Positions 42,021 to 50,869 of a stretch of 64,000 bases of DNA are shown piece by piece. Location of the stretch: the NCBI RefSeq assembly GCF_020217425.1, contig NZ_CP084092.1, positions 248,001 to 312,000 of the forward strand, in the 5' to 3' direction. The position numbers and the translations under genes were made by a program. Source of the DNA: Halomicrobium urmianum (GTDB lineage: Archaea; Halobacteriota; Halobacteria; Halobacteriales; Haloarculaceae). Every line of letters starts with the position of its first letter. Position 1 is the first letter of the stretch. The notes below the pieces were generated by a model. The model ran no database searches. It saw only the letters and a list, made by a program, of their open reading frames with translations, and was not told the origin of the DNA.

Positions 42021-43064
42021 TCAGTCGCGGAACTCGGCGGGATCGAACAGGACCTTGCAGGTGTCGCCGGCGAGGAACGTCTCGAAGGCCTCGTCGGCCT
42101 CCTCGAGGGAGAACCGCTCGTCGAGCATCGGTTCGGGGTCGACCTCGCCCGATTGGAGCATCCGCAGCGACCGCTCGAAGTCCTCGTAGGTCGAGGCGTA
42201 GGAGCACTGGAGGTCGATTTCGGCGCGGACCAGCGGCGAGTACTCCATGGTCGTCTCGCCGGTCTGGCCGACGAGGACGATCTGGCCGCCTTTCCGGACT
42301 TCGTCGACGGCCGTGGTGAGCCCGGAGGGGTGTCCGGTGGTGTCGAAGACCACGTCGTAGCCGATGCCGTCGGTCAGTTCCTCGCGGACGGCCTCGCGGT
42401 CGTCGGCGGCGACGTTCAGCGTCTCGAAGCCCAGTTCCTCGGCCAGCGGCAGGCGGTAGTCTGCGTCCGGGCCGACGCCGGAGACGACCACCTCGCCGCC
42501 CTGCGCGTCGGCGATCTGGGCGGTGAACAGCCCGATCGGGCCCGGTCCTTCGACGAGGACGCGGTCGCCGGCGCCGACCCGCGAGTTCTCGACGACCGCG
42601 CGAGCGCCGATGCTGATCGGCTCGGTCGTCGCGGCGTGGCGCGGGTCGACGTCGTCGGGAACGGGGTGGAAGTACCGCGCCGGCGCGGCGATGTACCCCG
42701 CGAAGGCCCCGTCGTGGTCGACGCCGGTGATCACGGCGTTCTGGCAGACGTTCTCCTCGCCGATCCGGCACTGGTAGCACTCCCCGCACGGCCGGATCGG
42801 CCGCTCGACGACTCTGTCACCGACGGCGAAGCCGGTGACGTCCGCGCCGGCCTCGACGACGCGGCCGGTGTACTCGTGACCGATGACGGTCGGCAGGTCC
42901 ATCCGCTCGAACGCGCTCTCGAACTCGTAGATCCCGCCGTCGCTGCCGCACAGGCCCGCGTAGTCGACCTCGACCAGTACCTCCTCCGCGCCGGGCTCGG
43001 GCATCGGGCGCTCGACGACCTCGAGTGCACCCGCCTCTCGAGCGGTCTTGGCTAGCGCTCGCAT
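42021..43064 (-). CDS. zinc-dependent alcohol/polyol dehydrogenase
   Basis: A 347-aa MDR protein starting MRALAKTAREAGALEVVE. Catalytic zinc ligands are in GLCGSDGGIYEFE and GHEYTGRVVEAG, the structural zinc site in PCGECYQCRIGEENVCQ and the cofactor loop in GPGPIGLFTAQIADAQGG. It is the intact counterpart of the pseudogene at 29195 and a paralogue of the gene at 32592. A role in oxidising a sugar or sugar alcohol fits the cluster. It is divergent from the SDR gene at 43213. Confidence 0.92.
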   Translation of the reverse strand: MRALAKTAREAGALEVVERPMPEPGAEEVLVEVDYAGLCGSDGGIYEFESAFERMDLPTVIGHEYTGRVVEAGADVTGFAVGDRVVERPIRPCGECYQCRIGEENVCQNAVITGVDHDGAFAGYIAAPARYFHPVPDDVDPRHAATTEPISIGARAVVENSRVGAGDRVLVEGPGPIGLFTAQIADAQGGEVVVSGVGPDADYRLPLAEELGFETLNVAADDREAVREELTDGIGYDVVFDTTGHPSGLTTAVDEVRKGGQIVLVGQTGETTMEYSPLVRAEIDLQCSYASTYEDFERSLRMLQSGEVDPEPMLDERFSLEEADEAFETFLAGDTCKVLFDPAEFRD

Positions 43065-43182
43065 GGGACTCGATTGCCTTGCCCCGGTCTTAGCTCTTCG
43101 GATAGCGAGAGAGGGCGACGACCGCACGGCTCCGCGCGGATCGACGACGCTCCGCCGAGGCGCTCGCCCGCGGTCACCAACC

Positions 43183-43190
43183 TCTATGTA
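43183..43190 (+). promoter_or_regulatory. TATA box of the SDR gene
   Basis: TCTATGTA is centred 27 bp upstream of the GTG at 43213, supporting this GTG as a leaderless start. Confidence 0.5.
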
Positions 43191-43212
43191 GGTCGCGACA
43201 GAGGGGGCAATC

Positions 43213-43992
43213 GTGCCACTGGATTATACACACCACCCGGTGACGGTCGAGGGCAAGACGGCCGTCGTCATCGGGGCGACGAGCGGCATCGGACGAGCGA
43301 TCGCACTGGGCTTCGCCGAGGAGGGCGCGAACGTCGTGGCCACCTCGCGGACGGAAGAGCGCGTCGAGCGGACGGCCGAGGAGATCCGCGAGCGCGGCGC
43401 CGACACCATCGAGGTCACCTGTGACGTGACCGACCGCGAGTCGATCCGCGAACTGCGCGACGCAACGATCGAGGAGTTCGGCGACGTCGACATTCTGGTC
43501 AACTCGCCGAGCTACATCGCCAGGAAGGGCGTCGCCGACGTGACCGAGGAGGAGTGGGACCAGGTGTTCGACGTCCAGCTGAAGGGAACCGTCCGCGCGA
43601 CTCAGCTGTTCGCCGAGCGCATGGGCGAGGGGTCGATCATCAACATGGCCTCGGCCTCGGCGGAGTCGGCCATCCCGAACCTGGCCGCCTACACCACGGC
43701 CAAGGGCGGTATCGACTCGTTCACCCGCGTCGCCGCCGAGGAGTACGGCCCGGAGATCCGCGTCAACGCCATCCGGCCGGGCTTCGTCATCACCGAGCAG
43801 ACGGAGGGCACCTACACCGACGGGGAACCGCGGTACGAGACGATCAAAGACCGGACGACCGACGAGCGCCTCGCCCGGCCGGAGGAGATGGCCGGCATCG
43901 CCATCTACCTCGCCAGCGACGCCGCCTCCTACACCACCGGCGAGATCGTCACCGTCGACGACGGCTTCCTGAACGCCACCTTCGAGGAGTGA
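43213..43992 (+). CDS. short-chain dehydrogenase (gluconate/KduD-like)
   Basis: A 259-aa SDR with GTG start (MPLDYTHHPVTVEGK). The cofactor motif is IGATSGIGRAIALG, and the usual NNAG is replaced by NSPSYIARKG. Ser is in INMASASAESA and Tyr/Lys in YTTAKGGIDS. The C-terminus TTGEIVTVDDGFL is typical. The length and N-terminal extension resemble gluconate 5-dehydrogenase or KduD-type enzymes. The loss of NNAG is unusual but occurs in some subfamilies. Confidence 0.88.
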   Translation: MPLDYTHHPVTVEGKTAVVIGATSGIGRAIALGFAEEGANVVATSRTEERVERTAEEIRERGADTIEVTCDVTDRESIRELRDATIEEFGDVDILVNSPSYIARKGVADVTEEEWDQVFDVQLKGTVRATQLFAERMGEGSIINMASASAESAIPNLAAYTTAKGGIDSFTRVAAEEYGPEIRVNAIRPGFVITEQTEGTYTDGEPRYETIKDRTTDERLARPEEMAGIAIYLASDAASYTTGEIVTVDDGFLNATFEE

Positions 43993-43996
43993 AGGC

Positions 43997-44023
43997 GAGG
44001 CCGCTCGCTACGCTCACGGCCTC
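43997..44023. terminator. hairpin after the SDR gene
   Basis: A 7-bp stem (GAGGCCG at 43997-44003, CGGCCTC at 44017-44023) with a 13-nt loop begins 5 bp after the SDR stop. It may mark the transcript end, though archaeal termination usually needs T-rich sequence, which is absent here. Confidence 0.35.
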
Positions 44024-44030
44024 GGACTCA

Positions 44031-44139
44031 GCGAGCGGGAGTGAGCAGAGCGAACGACACGCGAGCCGCGAGGGCCCGACCAACGGGAGGAACCTCGATT
44101 TTGCGAGCGGGAGCGAACGCAGGGAGCGACACGCGAGCC
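44031..44139 (+). repeat. pair of 37-bp imperfect direct repeats
   Basis: Copies at 44031-44067 and 44103-44139 agree at 31 of 37 positions, both beginning GCGAGCGGGAG and ending GACACGCGAGCC. They fill the gap between the SDR and the UxaA cluster. Such GAGCG-rich intergenic repeats are common in haloarchaea. Confidence 0.6.
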
Positions 44140-44169
44140 CGCATCGGTCGACGGCGCTGACGGCGAGGG

Positions 44170-45309
44170 TCAGAGCGACGGGCCGACGCGCGTGATGGCG
44201 AAGTCGTCGACCCCGTGTCGCTCGGCGCAGGAGGGGTCACCGTCGAGCACCGCGGTGATCCGCTCGCGGAGGTCCGCGACCGAGGCCGTCGTCGCGTCCA
44301 CGTCGACGTCGTCGGACAGCACCTCGTAGGTCGCCTCGTTCCCCGTCACCTTCACCACCGGCGCCACCGGATGGCCGGTGGGGACGCCCTCGTCGGTCAC
44401 GTGGACGATTACCTGCGCGCCGGCGGCGACCAGGCCCGTCGCCGCCTCTGCGAACTCGGACGGCGCGTCGACGACCGCCAGCCCCCGGTCGAGGGTCGCT
44501 GGCGCCCCGTAGTCGCAGACCTCCCGGATCGGCTGGTCGCCCCAGGCGCGCGTCGCCGCCGCGAAGGATCGGTCGGCGGCGGCGCGGTGGACCGCCCGCG
44601 CCTTCGGCGGGTGCGCCTCGTGCCGGGCGAGCAGGGTATCGACGTCCGCCGCCGTCGCGTCGTCCGCTGCGGCCTCCTGGGCGGCCTCGGCGTGGGCGAT
44701 CAGAGGCTCGCTCCCGGCGGCGACGACGCGCCCGCCGGCCGCGACGACCTCGTCGGCGAACGCTCCGACGAGCGGCGCGGCCTTGGCTACCGTCCCCTCC
44801 GCCAGGTCGGTGGCCACGATCCCGACCGTGAGGGCGTCTGCCCCCGCCGGCACCGTTTCGTCGGCCGCAGCCTCGACCAGTTCGCTAGCCGCCCGGGCGC
44901 CGCGGGCGATGGTCGGCTCAGTGCCGCCCGCCTCCTGGATCGACAGCTCACGGACGCGCTCTCCGGCGTCGTCCAGGCGCTCGGCGACGGCGTCGCTCTG
45001 GACGTGTTCACAGCCCAGGCCGACCACGACCGTCCCAGCGACGTTGGGGTTCTGCGCCACGCCCCAGAACGTCCGCTCGGTCTGCTCGTTGTCGGCGCCG
45101 ATCTGGGCGCAGCCGTGATCGTGGGGCGCGCTCACCGCTCCGGGCACCCGATCGGCGATCCGGTCGGCCACCATGTGCGAGCAGATCACCGACGGGAGGA
45201 CGAGCACGTGGTTCCGGGCCCCGACGGTTCCGTCGAAGCGCTCATACCCCTCGAAGGATAGGTCGGCGTCGGGTGCATTACCACTCGATCGGGCCTCGTC
45301 GGCACTCAT
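44170..45309 (-). CDS. UxaA/GarD-family paralogue A (keeps Cys motifs, lost others)
   Basis: A 379-aa protein of the altronate/galactarate dehydratase large-domain type, starting at an ATG that overlaps the SAF gene stop (ATGA). It keeps the N-terminal part (DGTVGARNHVLVLPS), HDHGCAQIG and NPNVAGTVVVGLGCEHVQ. The ECGGSDxxSG, ETPE and FTTGRG motifs of the family have disappeared. It therefore seems unable to work alone and may complement paralogue B encoded two genes upstream. Substrate: an aldarate or uronate-derived acid. Confidence 0.8.
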   Translation of the reverse strand: MSADEARSSGNAPDADLSFEGYERFDGTVGARNHVLVLPSVICSHMVADRIADRVPGAVSAPHDHGCAQIGADNEQTERTFWGVAQNPNVAGTVVVGLGCEHVQSDAVAERLDDAGERVRELSIQEAGGTEPTIARGARAASELVEAAADETVPAGADALTVGIVATDLAEGTVAKAAPLVGAFADEVVAAGGRVVAAGSEPLIAHAEAAQEAAADDATAADVDTLLARHEAHPPKARAVHRAAADRSFAAATRAWGDQPIREVCDYGAPATLDRGLAVVDAPSEFAEAATGLVAAGAQVIVHVTDEGVPTGHPVAPVVKVTGNEATYEVLSDDVDVDATTASVADLRERITAVLDGDPSCAERHGVDDFAITRVGPSL

Positions 45310-45629
45310 GCTTCTCCCTCCTGTACGTCGCCGCGCCCCCGTCGACTCTCGCAGTTGTGAGTGTGGACCCACTCGCCGGGGTCGATGGTCGCGGCGGCCT
45401 CGCCGATCACCTCACCGTACTTGTAGACGGGGTCGCCCGATGCCATCGCCGTCAGCGCGACCTTGTGGCCGAAGGGGACGTCCTCGCGCAGCGTGACGGA
45501 GTCGCGCTCGCAGCGGTCGACGCCGTCGACCGGCAGTTCGCGGCCCGCCTCCAGGTCCGCGAGCGCCGTCGCGACGGTGTCGTCGTCGGTCATCACGAGC
45601 GCGACCTCGTCGATCACTGCGCCCTTCAT
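45306..45629 (-). CDS. UxaA-family SAF-domain small subunit
   Basis: A 107-aa protein (MKGAVIDEVALVMTDDDTVA) with the SAF fold, DVPFGHKVALTAMASGDPVYKYGEVIGEA and the terminal EWVHTHNCES with His residues. In bacterial altronate dehydratase this domain is fused N-terminally to the large domain and helps bind the metal and substrate; here it is separate, as in many archaea. Both ends overlap the adjacent UxaA genes by ATGA, so the three proteins are likely made as one complex. Confidence 0.88.
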   Translation of the reverse strand: MKGAVIDEVALVMTDDDTVATALADLEAGRELPVDGVDRCERDSVTLREDVPFGHKVALTAMASGDPVYKYGEVIGEAAATIDPGEWVHTHNCESRRGRGDVQEGEA

Positions 45630-46816
45630 ATCGCCTCACCCCGCAGTTCGCCCAGCTCGTTGGGCTGGATCTCGTTGATCGCGAACTCCTCGAGGCGGCG
45701 GCGCTCGGCGGCCGTCCGCTTGCCGTCGGCCACCGACAGGAGCGCGTCGTAGACTCGCTCGCCGACCGTCGACAGGGAGTCCCCCTCGATGACTGTGCTG
45801 GCGTTCACGTCCATGTTGTTCGCCATCTCGTCCCACGTCCCCGGGTTACCGGTCACCTTGATCACGGGAGCGATCGGGTTGCCGGTGGTGCTCCCGCGGC
45901 CGGTGGTGAACGCGACGACCTGGGCGCCGCCGGCGACCTTCCCCGTGACGCTCTCGACGTCGTAACCCGGGGTGTCCATCAGCACGAGGCCACCGCCGAC
46001 GGGGAGGTCGTCCGCGTAGTCGACGATCCCGCGGACCGGAGTCGTCCCGCCCTTCGAGATCGCGCCGAGGCTCTTCTCCTCGATGGTGGTCAGCCCGCCC
46101 TCCTGGTTGCCCGGTGACGGCTGGGCGCCGCGCATGTCGACGCCCATCAGCGCGGCCATGTCCTCGCGCACGTCGACCCGCTCGAGCAGGCGTTCGCGGA
46201 CCTCGTCGTCGGCGCACCGCCCGGCGAGGATGTGCTCCGCCCCGATGAACTCGGGCGTCTCGCTGAAGCAGGCGGTGCCGCCGTCCTCGACGAGTCGGTC
46301 GCAGGCCTCGCCGACGGCGGGGTTGGCGGCGATGCCGCTCGTGGCGTCGCTGCCGCCGCACTCCACGGCGAACACGAGCTCGCTCGCGTCGGCCGTCTCC
46401 CGGCGGGCCTCCTCGATCTCGTCTGCGAGTGCCGCGGCGACCTCGGCTCCGCGGTCGACCGCGGCCCGCGTCCCGCCGGCCGCGCGTATCGACAGCGTCT
46501 CGACGGGCTTGCCCGACCGGGCGATCCGGTCGGCCACGTCGTCGGCGGCGATCGTCTCCGTCCCGAGCTCGACGACCAGTGCCGCACCGACGTTCGGGTT
46601 GCGACCCGTGCCGGCGAGCGTACGTTCTGTCTGTTCGCGCGCGCGATCAGGCTGGCTCGTCCCCATCTGGTGAGGCGTCGCCCTGACGGAGGCGTCGGCC
46701 TCCGCCGCGATCGCCTCGGCGATCGGGCTCGCCGTGACGGACGTCGGGAGCACCGCGACCCGGTTGCGCACGCCGATCCGACCGTCGTCACGGCGGTAGC
46801 CGGTAAACTCTGGCAT
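45626..46816 (-). CDS. UxaA/GarD-family paralogue B (lost Cys motifs, keeps others)
   Basis: A 396-aa protein starting at MPEFTGYRRDDGRIGVRNR. It keeps the family motifs VFAVECGGSDATSGIAANP, FSETPEFIGAEHIL, GNQEGGLTTIEEKSLGAI, VLMDTPGYD and VVAFTTGRGSTTGNPIAPV. In contrast to paralogue A it has HQMGTSQ and ELGTETI where the family has Cys (HxxGC and GLGCE). It is the first gene of the three-gene operon. It probably combines with A and the SAF subunit to make one active dehydratase. Confidence 0.82.
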   Translation of the reverse strand: MPEFTGYRRDDGRIGVRNRVAVLPTSVTASPIAEAIAAEADASVRATPHQMGTSQPDRAREQTERTLAGTGRNPNVGAALVVELGTETIAADDVADRIARSGKPVETLSIRAAGGTRAAVDRGAEVAAALADEIEEARRETADASELVFAVECGGSDATSGIAANPAVGEACDRLVEDGGTACFSETPEFIGAEHILAGRCADDEVRERLLERVDVREDMAALMGVDMRGAQPSPGNQEGGLTTIEEKSLGAISKGGTTPVRGIVDYADDLPVGGGLVLMDTPGYDVESVTGKVAGGAQVVAFTTGRGSTTGNPIAPVIKVTGNPGTWDEMANNMDVNASTVIEGDSLSTVGERVYDALLSVADGKRTAAERRRLEEFAINEIQPNELGELRGEAI

Positions 46817-47050
46817 ATGAGAGTGCGTAACGACCACCGGGGGCTTAGATGTTCGGGACGGAAGGGCGATACTGCCGACGTCCGGTTCGGCGAACGAGCC
46901 GCGTGCGGCAGCGATTCAGTACCGTTTACCGGACGGCCGACCCAGTCTCGCCCACGCGGCACACGGTGGCCACAGCGCGGAGCGGCGGCCGCTCTCGGGA
47001 GGCAGTGGAAGGACGGTATCGTTAAGTGCCGAGCAGCGCCACGTTGTGCC

Positions 47051-47911
47051 ATGCGCTATTACAGAGTGGCTACGGACGGGAACGCCCATCTCGTCGCCGA
47101 GGACGACGCTGGAGCGTTCGACCTGACCGCGGCCAACGAGCGGATCGACTCGTTCACGACGCTGGCCCGCTGTGCCGACGTGGCGGGGACGTCCATCGAC
47201 GACCTCGCGCGCCGACATCGCGAGGACGCCCCGTCGGTCGACCTGACGGCGGCGGACGTCCGCGCCCCCGCGCGCCCGCCCGAGGTGTGGGCCGCCGGCG
47301 TCACCTACGAGATCAGCGAGGAGGCCCGCGAGGAGGAGAGCAACACGCCGGACCTCTACATGGAGGTCTACCGCAGCGAGCGCCCCGAACTGTTCCTCAA
47401 GTCGACGCCCTCCCGGACGGTCGGCCCGGGCGAGGCGGTCGGCGTCCGCGGCGATTCCGACTGGGACGTCCCCGAACCCGAACTGGGCGTGGTCGTCTAC
47501 GACGGCGACGTCGTCGGCTACACCATCGGCAACGACGTCAGCAGCCGCGAGATCGAAGGCGACAACCCGCTGTACCTCCCGCAGGCGAAAATCTACGACC
47601 GCAGTTGCTCGATCGGCCCCTGCATCGCCTCGACCGAGTCCATCGACGACCCCCACGACCTCACCATGACCATGACCATCGAACGCGACGGCGAGGTCGT
47701 CTACGAGCAAAGCGCCGACACCGGCGACATGGTCCACAGCTGCGAGGAACTGGTCTCCTACCTCGAGCGCCACAACGAACTGCCCGAACTGACCGTCCTG
47801 CTGACCGGCACCGCGCTCGTCCCCGAGGACTACACCATGCACCCCGGCGACGAGGTCCTCATCGAAATCGAAGACGTCGGCACCCTCACCAACGGCGTCG
47901 TCGACGTCTGA
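47051..47911 (+). CDS. FAH-family 2-keto-3-deoxy-pentonate dehydratase-like
   Basis: A 286-aa protein starting MRYYRVATDGNAHLVAE. It matches the archaeal 2-keto-3-deoxy-arabinonate/xylonate dehydratase branch of the fumarylacetoacetate hydrolase family as I remember it. Matching segments are AAGVTYEISEEAREEES, YRSERPELFLKSTPSR, DVPEPELGVVVYDGDVVGYT, NDVSSREIEGDNPLYLPQAK and YDRSCSIGPCIAS. It would convert the keto-deoxy pentonate to 2-oxoglutarate semialdehyde. Metal ligands fit the Glu of PEPELG and nearby acids. With the xylose dehydrogenase-like gene it indicates the oxidative pentose pathway. A long in-frame extension upstream is antisense to the UxaA gene and is rejected. Confidence 0.85.
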   Translation: MRYYRVATDGNAHLVAEDDAGAFDLTAANERIDSFTTLARCADVAGTSIDDLARRHREDAPSVDLTAADVRAPARPPEVWAAGVTYEISEEAREEESNTPDLYMEVYRSERPELFLKSTPSRTVGPGEAVGVRGDSDWDVPEPELGVVVYDGDVVGYTIGNDVSSREIEGDNPLYLPQAKIYDRSCSIGPCIASTESIDDPHDLTMTMTIERDGEVVYEQSADTGDMVHSCEELVSYLERHNELPELTVLLTGTALVPEDYTMHPGDEVLIEIEDVGTLTNGVVDV

Positions 47912-48972
47912 GCCGCGTCAGCGGGTCTGGTACCACCATCGATCGGACCACACAGCCTGTGACCCAGAAGCGGGCCTGTAGCTTCAGGCAGCGCGCATCG
48001 ATCGCAGTTGGTCCGCACTTCGCTGCTCGCGACGCAGTCCGAAGGCTGCCGCTCTGAACGGCGGCTAGTTTTCTCCGCCCAGCTGTAACGGGCGAGCGCA
48101 TGTCCGCGGCCGCGTCCGAGGGTTCTCGGAGAGGGGAAAGTGACCCAGTGCCATCAGAGCCTCGTTGTTCAGAATCGGACTGTCGTCTGGAATCACAGGT
48201 GCCCTCCACTCACGGGGTCGACTGCGTCGTAGTGGTTAATAGATCACCCGTACACAAATATATCGCACCCGGTAGGAGAGGCGTAGTAACTCACAGGGGA
48301 TACGTTTAGGAGGGCTCGGTTCTCTCGTTTCGATGTGAGACTGGTCGGCCGTCGCCGGAGTTCGGCTCGGAGCGGCGACGCTGCAGCGCGGGGGACGAAA
48401 CGGTGTCAGTGAAGTACCAGTCGAGGGCCGAGTAGACGATCGGCCCCAATCACCGCCGGCGGGGAAACGCGATGAGACGGTAATTTCCGAGTTCTGGTTC
48501 GCGATAATTGCAAGCGGGTGTCGCCGGTAGCCGCTTCGAGCACCGGGTTCTTCGACGGCGACGCGATTCGGTCTCGCTCCGCCGACTGGCGGCCAACCGG
48601 TTCGTCACGCCCTGTCTCGAACTGGACGAGCGACCGTGCCAGAGACGTTGCCTCTCGGGATTCGACGAGGTACCTGTATCTGATAATTCGGCGGCAAAGA
48701 AAGGTATCCGGCATCCATACCAAGGTAGATGTTCCCACTCACTGTTTGTGGACGGATACGTCTTTGGGCCAGTATCGTGTATCCGGTAGACGCGGAAGGC
48801 CCGGTGGCAGCGCCCGGTCAGCACAGGACGGGACAGCCCCGTACTGCGCTCCCGTTCTCGTCGAATTCCCTGGTGTTCCGTCGCAGCGACGGCCTCGAGG
48901 GTCCGACGGGAGGCCGACAGGTCATCCGGTAGTAGCGGAAGGCTTTTCATCGATAGTGGTGACTTGGTGAGT
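47912..48972. other. 1.06-kb intergenic region, no gene seen
   Basis: Frames on both strands are short or have Arg/Ser-rich chance composition. The part at 48225-48320 is AT-rich. No tRNA and none of the 84-bp repeats occur. It may hold operator sites for the IclR regulator encoded next, but I cannot identify them. Confidence 0.45.
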
Positions 48973-49731
48973 ATGCCCGATGCAGTCCCGGTGAACGCGG
49001 CCAAGATCTCCCTGGAGATAGTCGAGACGCTCCGCGAACTGGACGGGGCGGGCGTCTCGGAGATCGCCGACCGGCTCGACAGACCCACGAGCACGATCCA
49101 CGATCACCTGCAGACGCTCGAGGCGGAGGAGTACCTCGTCAAGGAGGGGAGCACGTACCACGTCAGCACCCGGTTCCTCCAGCTCGGCGATCAGGCCCGG
49201 TCCCGCAAGAAGGTGTTCGAGATCGCGCGCCCAGAGATCGACGACCTCGCCGACAAGACCGGCGAACACGCCAATCTCATGATCGAGGAACACGGGCTCG
49301 GCGTGTTCCTCTACCGGGCCCGCGGCCCGGACGCCGTCCAGCTCGACACGCACGCTGGGATGCGCGTCCCGCTCCAGACGACGGCCCTGGGGAAGACGAT
49401 CATGGCCAATCGCCCACGCGAGGAGGTCGAGGAGATCGTCGACCGACGAGGGCTGCCGGAGGTGACCGAGACGACGGTCACCGACCGCGAGGAGCTGTTC
49501 GAGGTGCTCGACGAGGTCCGCGAGCGCGGCTACGCGTACGACGACGAGGAGCGCGTCAAGGGGATGCGCTGCGTCGCGGCACCGATCACGGACGACGACG
49601 GGCGCGCCATCGCCGCCGTCAGCGTCTCCGGCCCCAAGAGCCGGATGCGCGGCGACCGGTTCTCGGAGGAGATCCCCGAGCTGATCCTCCGGAGCGCGAA
49701 CGTCATCGAAGTGAATCTCACCTACTCCTGA
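48973..49731 (+). CDS. IclR family transcriptional regulator
   Basis: A 252-aa protein starting at MPDAVPVNAAKISLEIVE; TTG and GTG codons just upstream are possible starts. An N-terminal winged helix (GVSEIADRLDRPTSTIHDHLQ, about residues 27-47) is followed by the IclR effector domain (GVFLYRARGPDAVQLD, VPLQTTALGKTIMA and GMRCVAAPITDDDGRAIAAV). IclR proteins such as Haloferax XacR control sugar catabolic genes in haloarchaea. Placed between two FAH-family enzymes, it probably controls this pentose or sugar-acid cluster, sensing a pathway acid. Confidence 0.93.
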   Translation: MPDAVPVNAAKISLEIVETLRELDGAGVSEIADRLDRPTSTIHDHLQTLEAEEYLVKEGSTYHVSTRFLQLGDQARSRKKVFEIARPEIDDLADKTGEHANLMIEEHGLGVFLYRARGPDAVQLDTHAGMRVPLQTTALGKTIMANRPREEVEEIVDRRGLPEVTETTVTDREELFEVLDEVRERGYAYDDEERVKGMRCVAAPITDDDGRAIAAVSVSGPKSRMRGDRFSEEIPELILRSANVIEVNLTYS

Positions 49732-49850
49732 GACTGCCGGCTACAGGTCCAGAGAGGCGTTCGATCCCCGGAGTGGCGAATGTCTCGGAATAGCCACAGC
49801 CGGCAGTATAAACGCAACAGTTAGGTTCCGGGCGCCGGCACTCACACTCG

Positions 49851-50696
49851 ATGCAGTTCGTCCGATACACTACCGGCGGTGCCCCGGAGTGGGGCGTTCG
49901 ACGCGACGACGACATCGTACCGCTCGCGGGGCTCCGCGAGGACGTCAGCTACCAGCAACTGACCGATTCCGGTTTCCTCCGGGTCGTCGAGGACGCCGTC
50001 GAGGCCGCCGCCGACAGCTCCGTCCCGGCCGAGGAGGCCCGCCTCCTCGCGCCCGTCCCTCGTCCCGGCAAGATCGTCTGCGTCGGCATGAACTACCACG
50101 ATCACGCCGAGGAGCAGGACGAGGAGGTGCCCGACCAGCCGCTGCTGTTCGGCAAATCGCCGTCGTCCGTCACCAATCCCGGCGACCCCATCGTCCACCC
50201 CGCGGAGCTCGATGAGGTCGACTACGAGGTCGAGCTGGGCGTCGTGATCGGCCGCACCGCGAAGGACGTCGACGCGGCCGAGGCCCGCGACTACGTGGCG
50301 GGGTACACGGCGATCAACGACGTCAGCGGCCGGGACGCGCAGTTCGACGACGGCCAGTGGTTCCGCGGCAAGAGCTTCGACACGTTCGCGCCGATGGGAC
50401 CGACGCTGGTGCCCGACGAGTACGTCGACCCGCACGGCCTTGACGTCGCCTGTCGCGTCAACGGCGAGACGAAGCAGGACTCGAACACGGAGGAGTTCAT
50501 CTTCGACGTCGACGATCTAGTCGAGTATATCAGCGGGTTCACGACGCTACGCCCGGGCGACGTCATCTCGACCGGCACGCCCGGCGGCGTCGGCGTGTTC
50601 CGCGACCCGCCCGAACTGCTCGAACCCGGCGACGAGGTCGACGTCGAGATCGAGGGCATCGGGACGCTGACCAACTCCGTCGTCGCCGAGGAGTAG
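49851..50696 (+). CDS. FAH-family hydrolase
   Basis: A 281-aa protein starting MQFVRYTTGGAPEWGV. The FAH core shows CVGMNYHDHAEEQ, the metal ligands in DEVDYEVELGVVIGRTA (Glu-x-Glu about residue 128), INDVSGRDAQFDDGQWFRGK and STGTPGGVGVF near the end. This is the fumarylpyruvate/ureidoglycolate lyase-like branch, different from the gene at 47051. A likely role is hydrolysis of a 2,4-diketo acid formed from deoxy sugars such as L-rhamnose or L-fucose. AGTATAAACG (about 49809) could be its promoter, about 40 bp upstream. Confidence 0.88.
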   Translation: MQFVRYTTGGAPEWGVRRDDDIVPLAGLREDVSYQQLTDSGFLRVVEDAVEAAADSSVPAEEARLLAPVPRPGKIVCVGMNYHDHAEEQDEEVPDQPLLFGKSPSSVTNPGDPIVHPAELDEVDYEVELGVVIGRTAKDVDAAEARDYVAGYTAINDVSGRDAQFDDGQWFRGKSFDTFAPMGPTLVPDEYVDPHGLDVACRVNGETKQDSNTEEFIFDVDDLVEYISGFTTLRPGDVISTGTPGGVGVFRDPPELLEPGDEVDVEIEGIGTLTNSVVAEE

Positions 50697-50869
50697 CGAC
50701 CCCGATCAGGAGGCCCGCGCCTGTTCGAACGGCGCAAACCGGTGTCCGGAGGCGAACGGATCGCCGACGAAACCACTACCGTGACGGCGACTGCCCGTCG
50801 CGGTGAACGGGACCGTCCCTTCCCACGCCGCAGGTAACCCTTAGTACGCCGTCGGCCGTTGGCGCTCGT

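Noticed and set aside
46232-47050. N-terminal extension of the FAH-family gene at 47051
   Set aside because: The extension is antisense to UxaA paralogue B, and the family N-terminus begins exactly at MRYYRVATDG.
48406-48964. Short frames upstream of the IclR gene
   Set aside because: They overlap on both strands, have no acidic haloarchaeal composition and no family resemblance.
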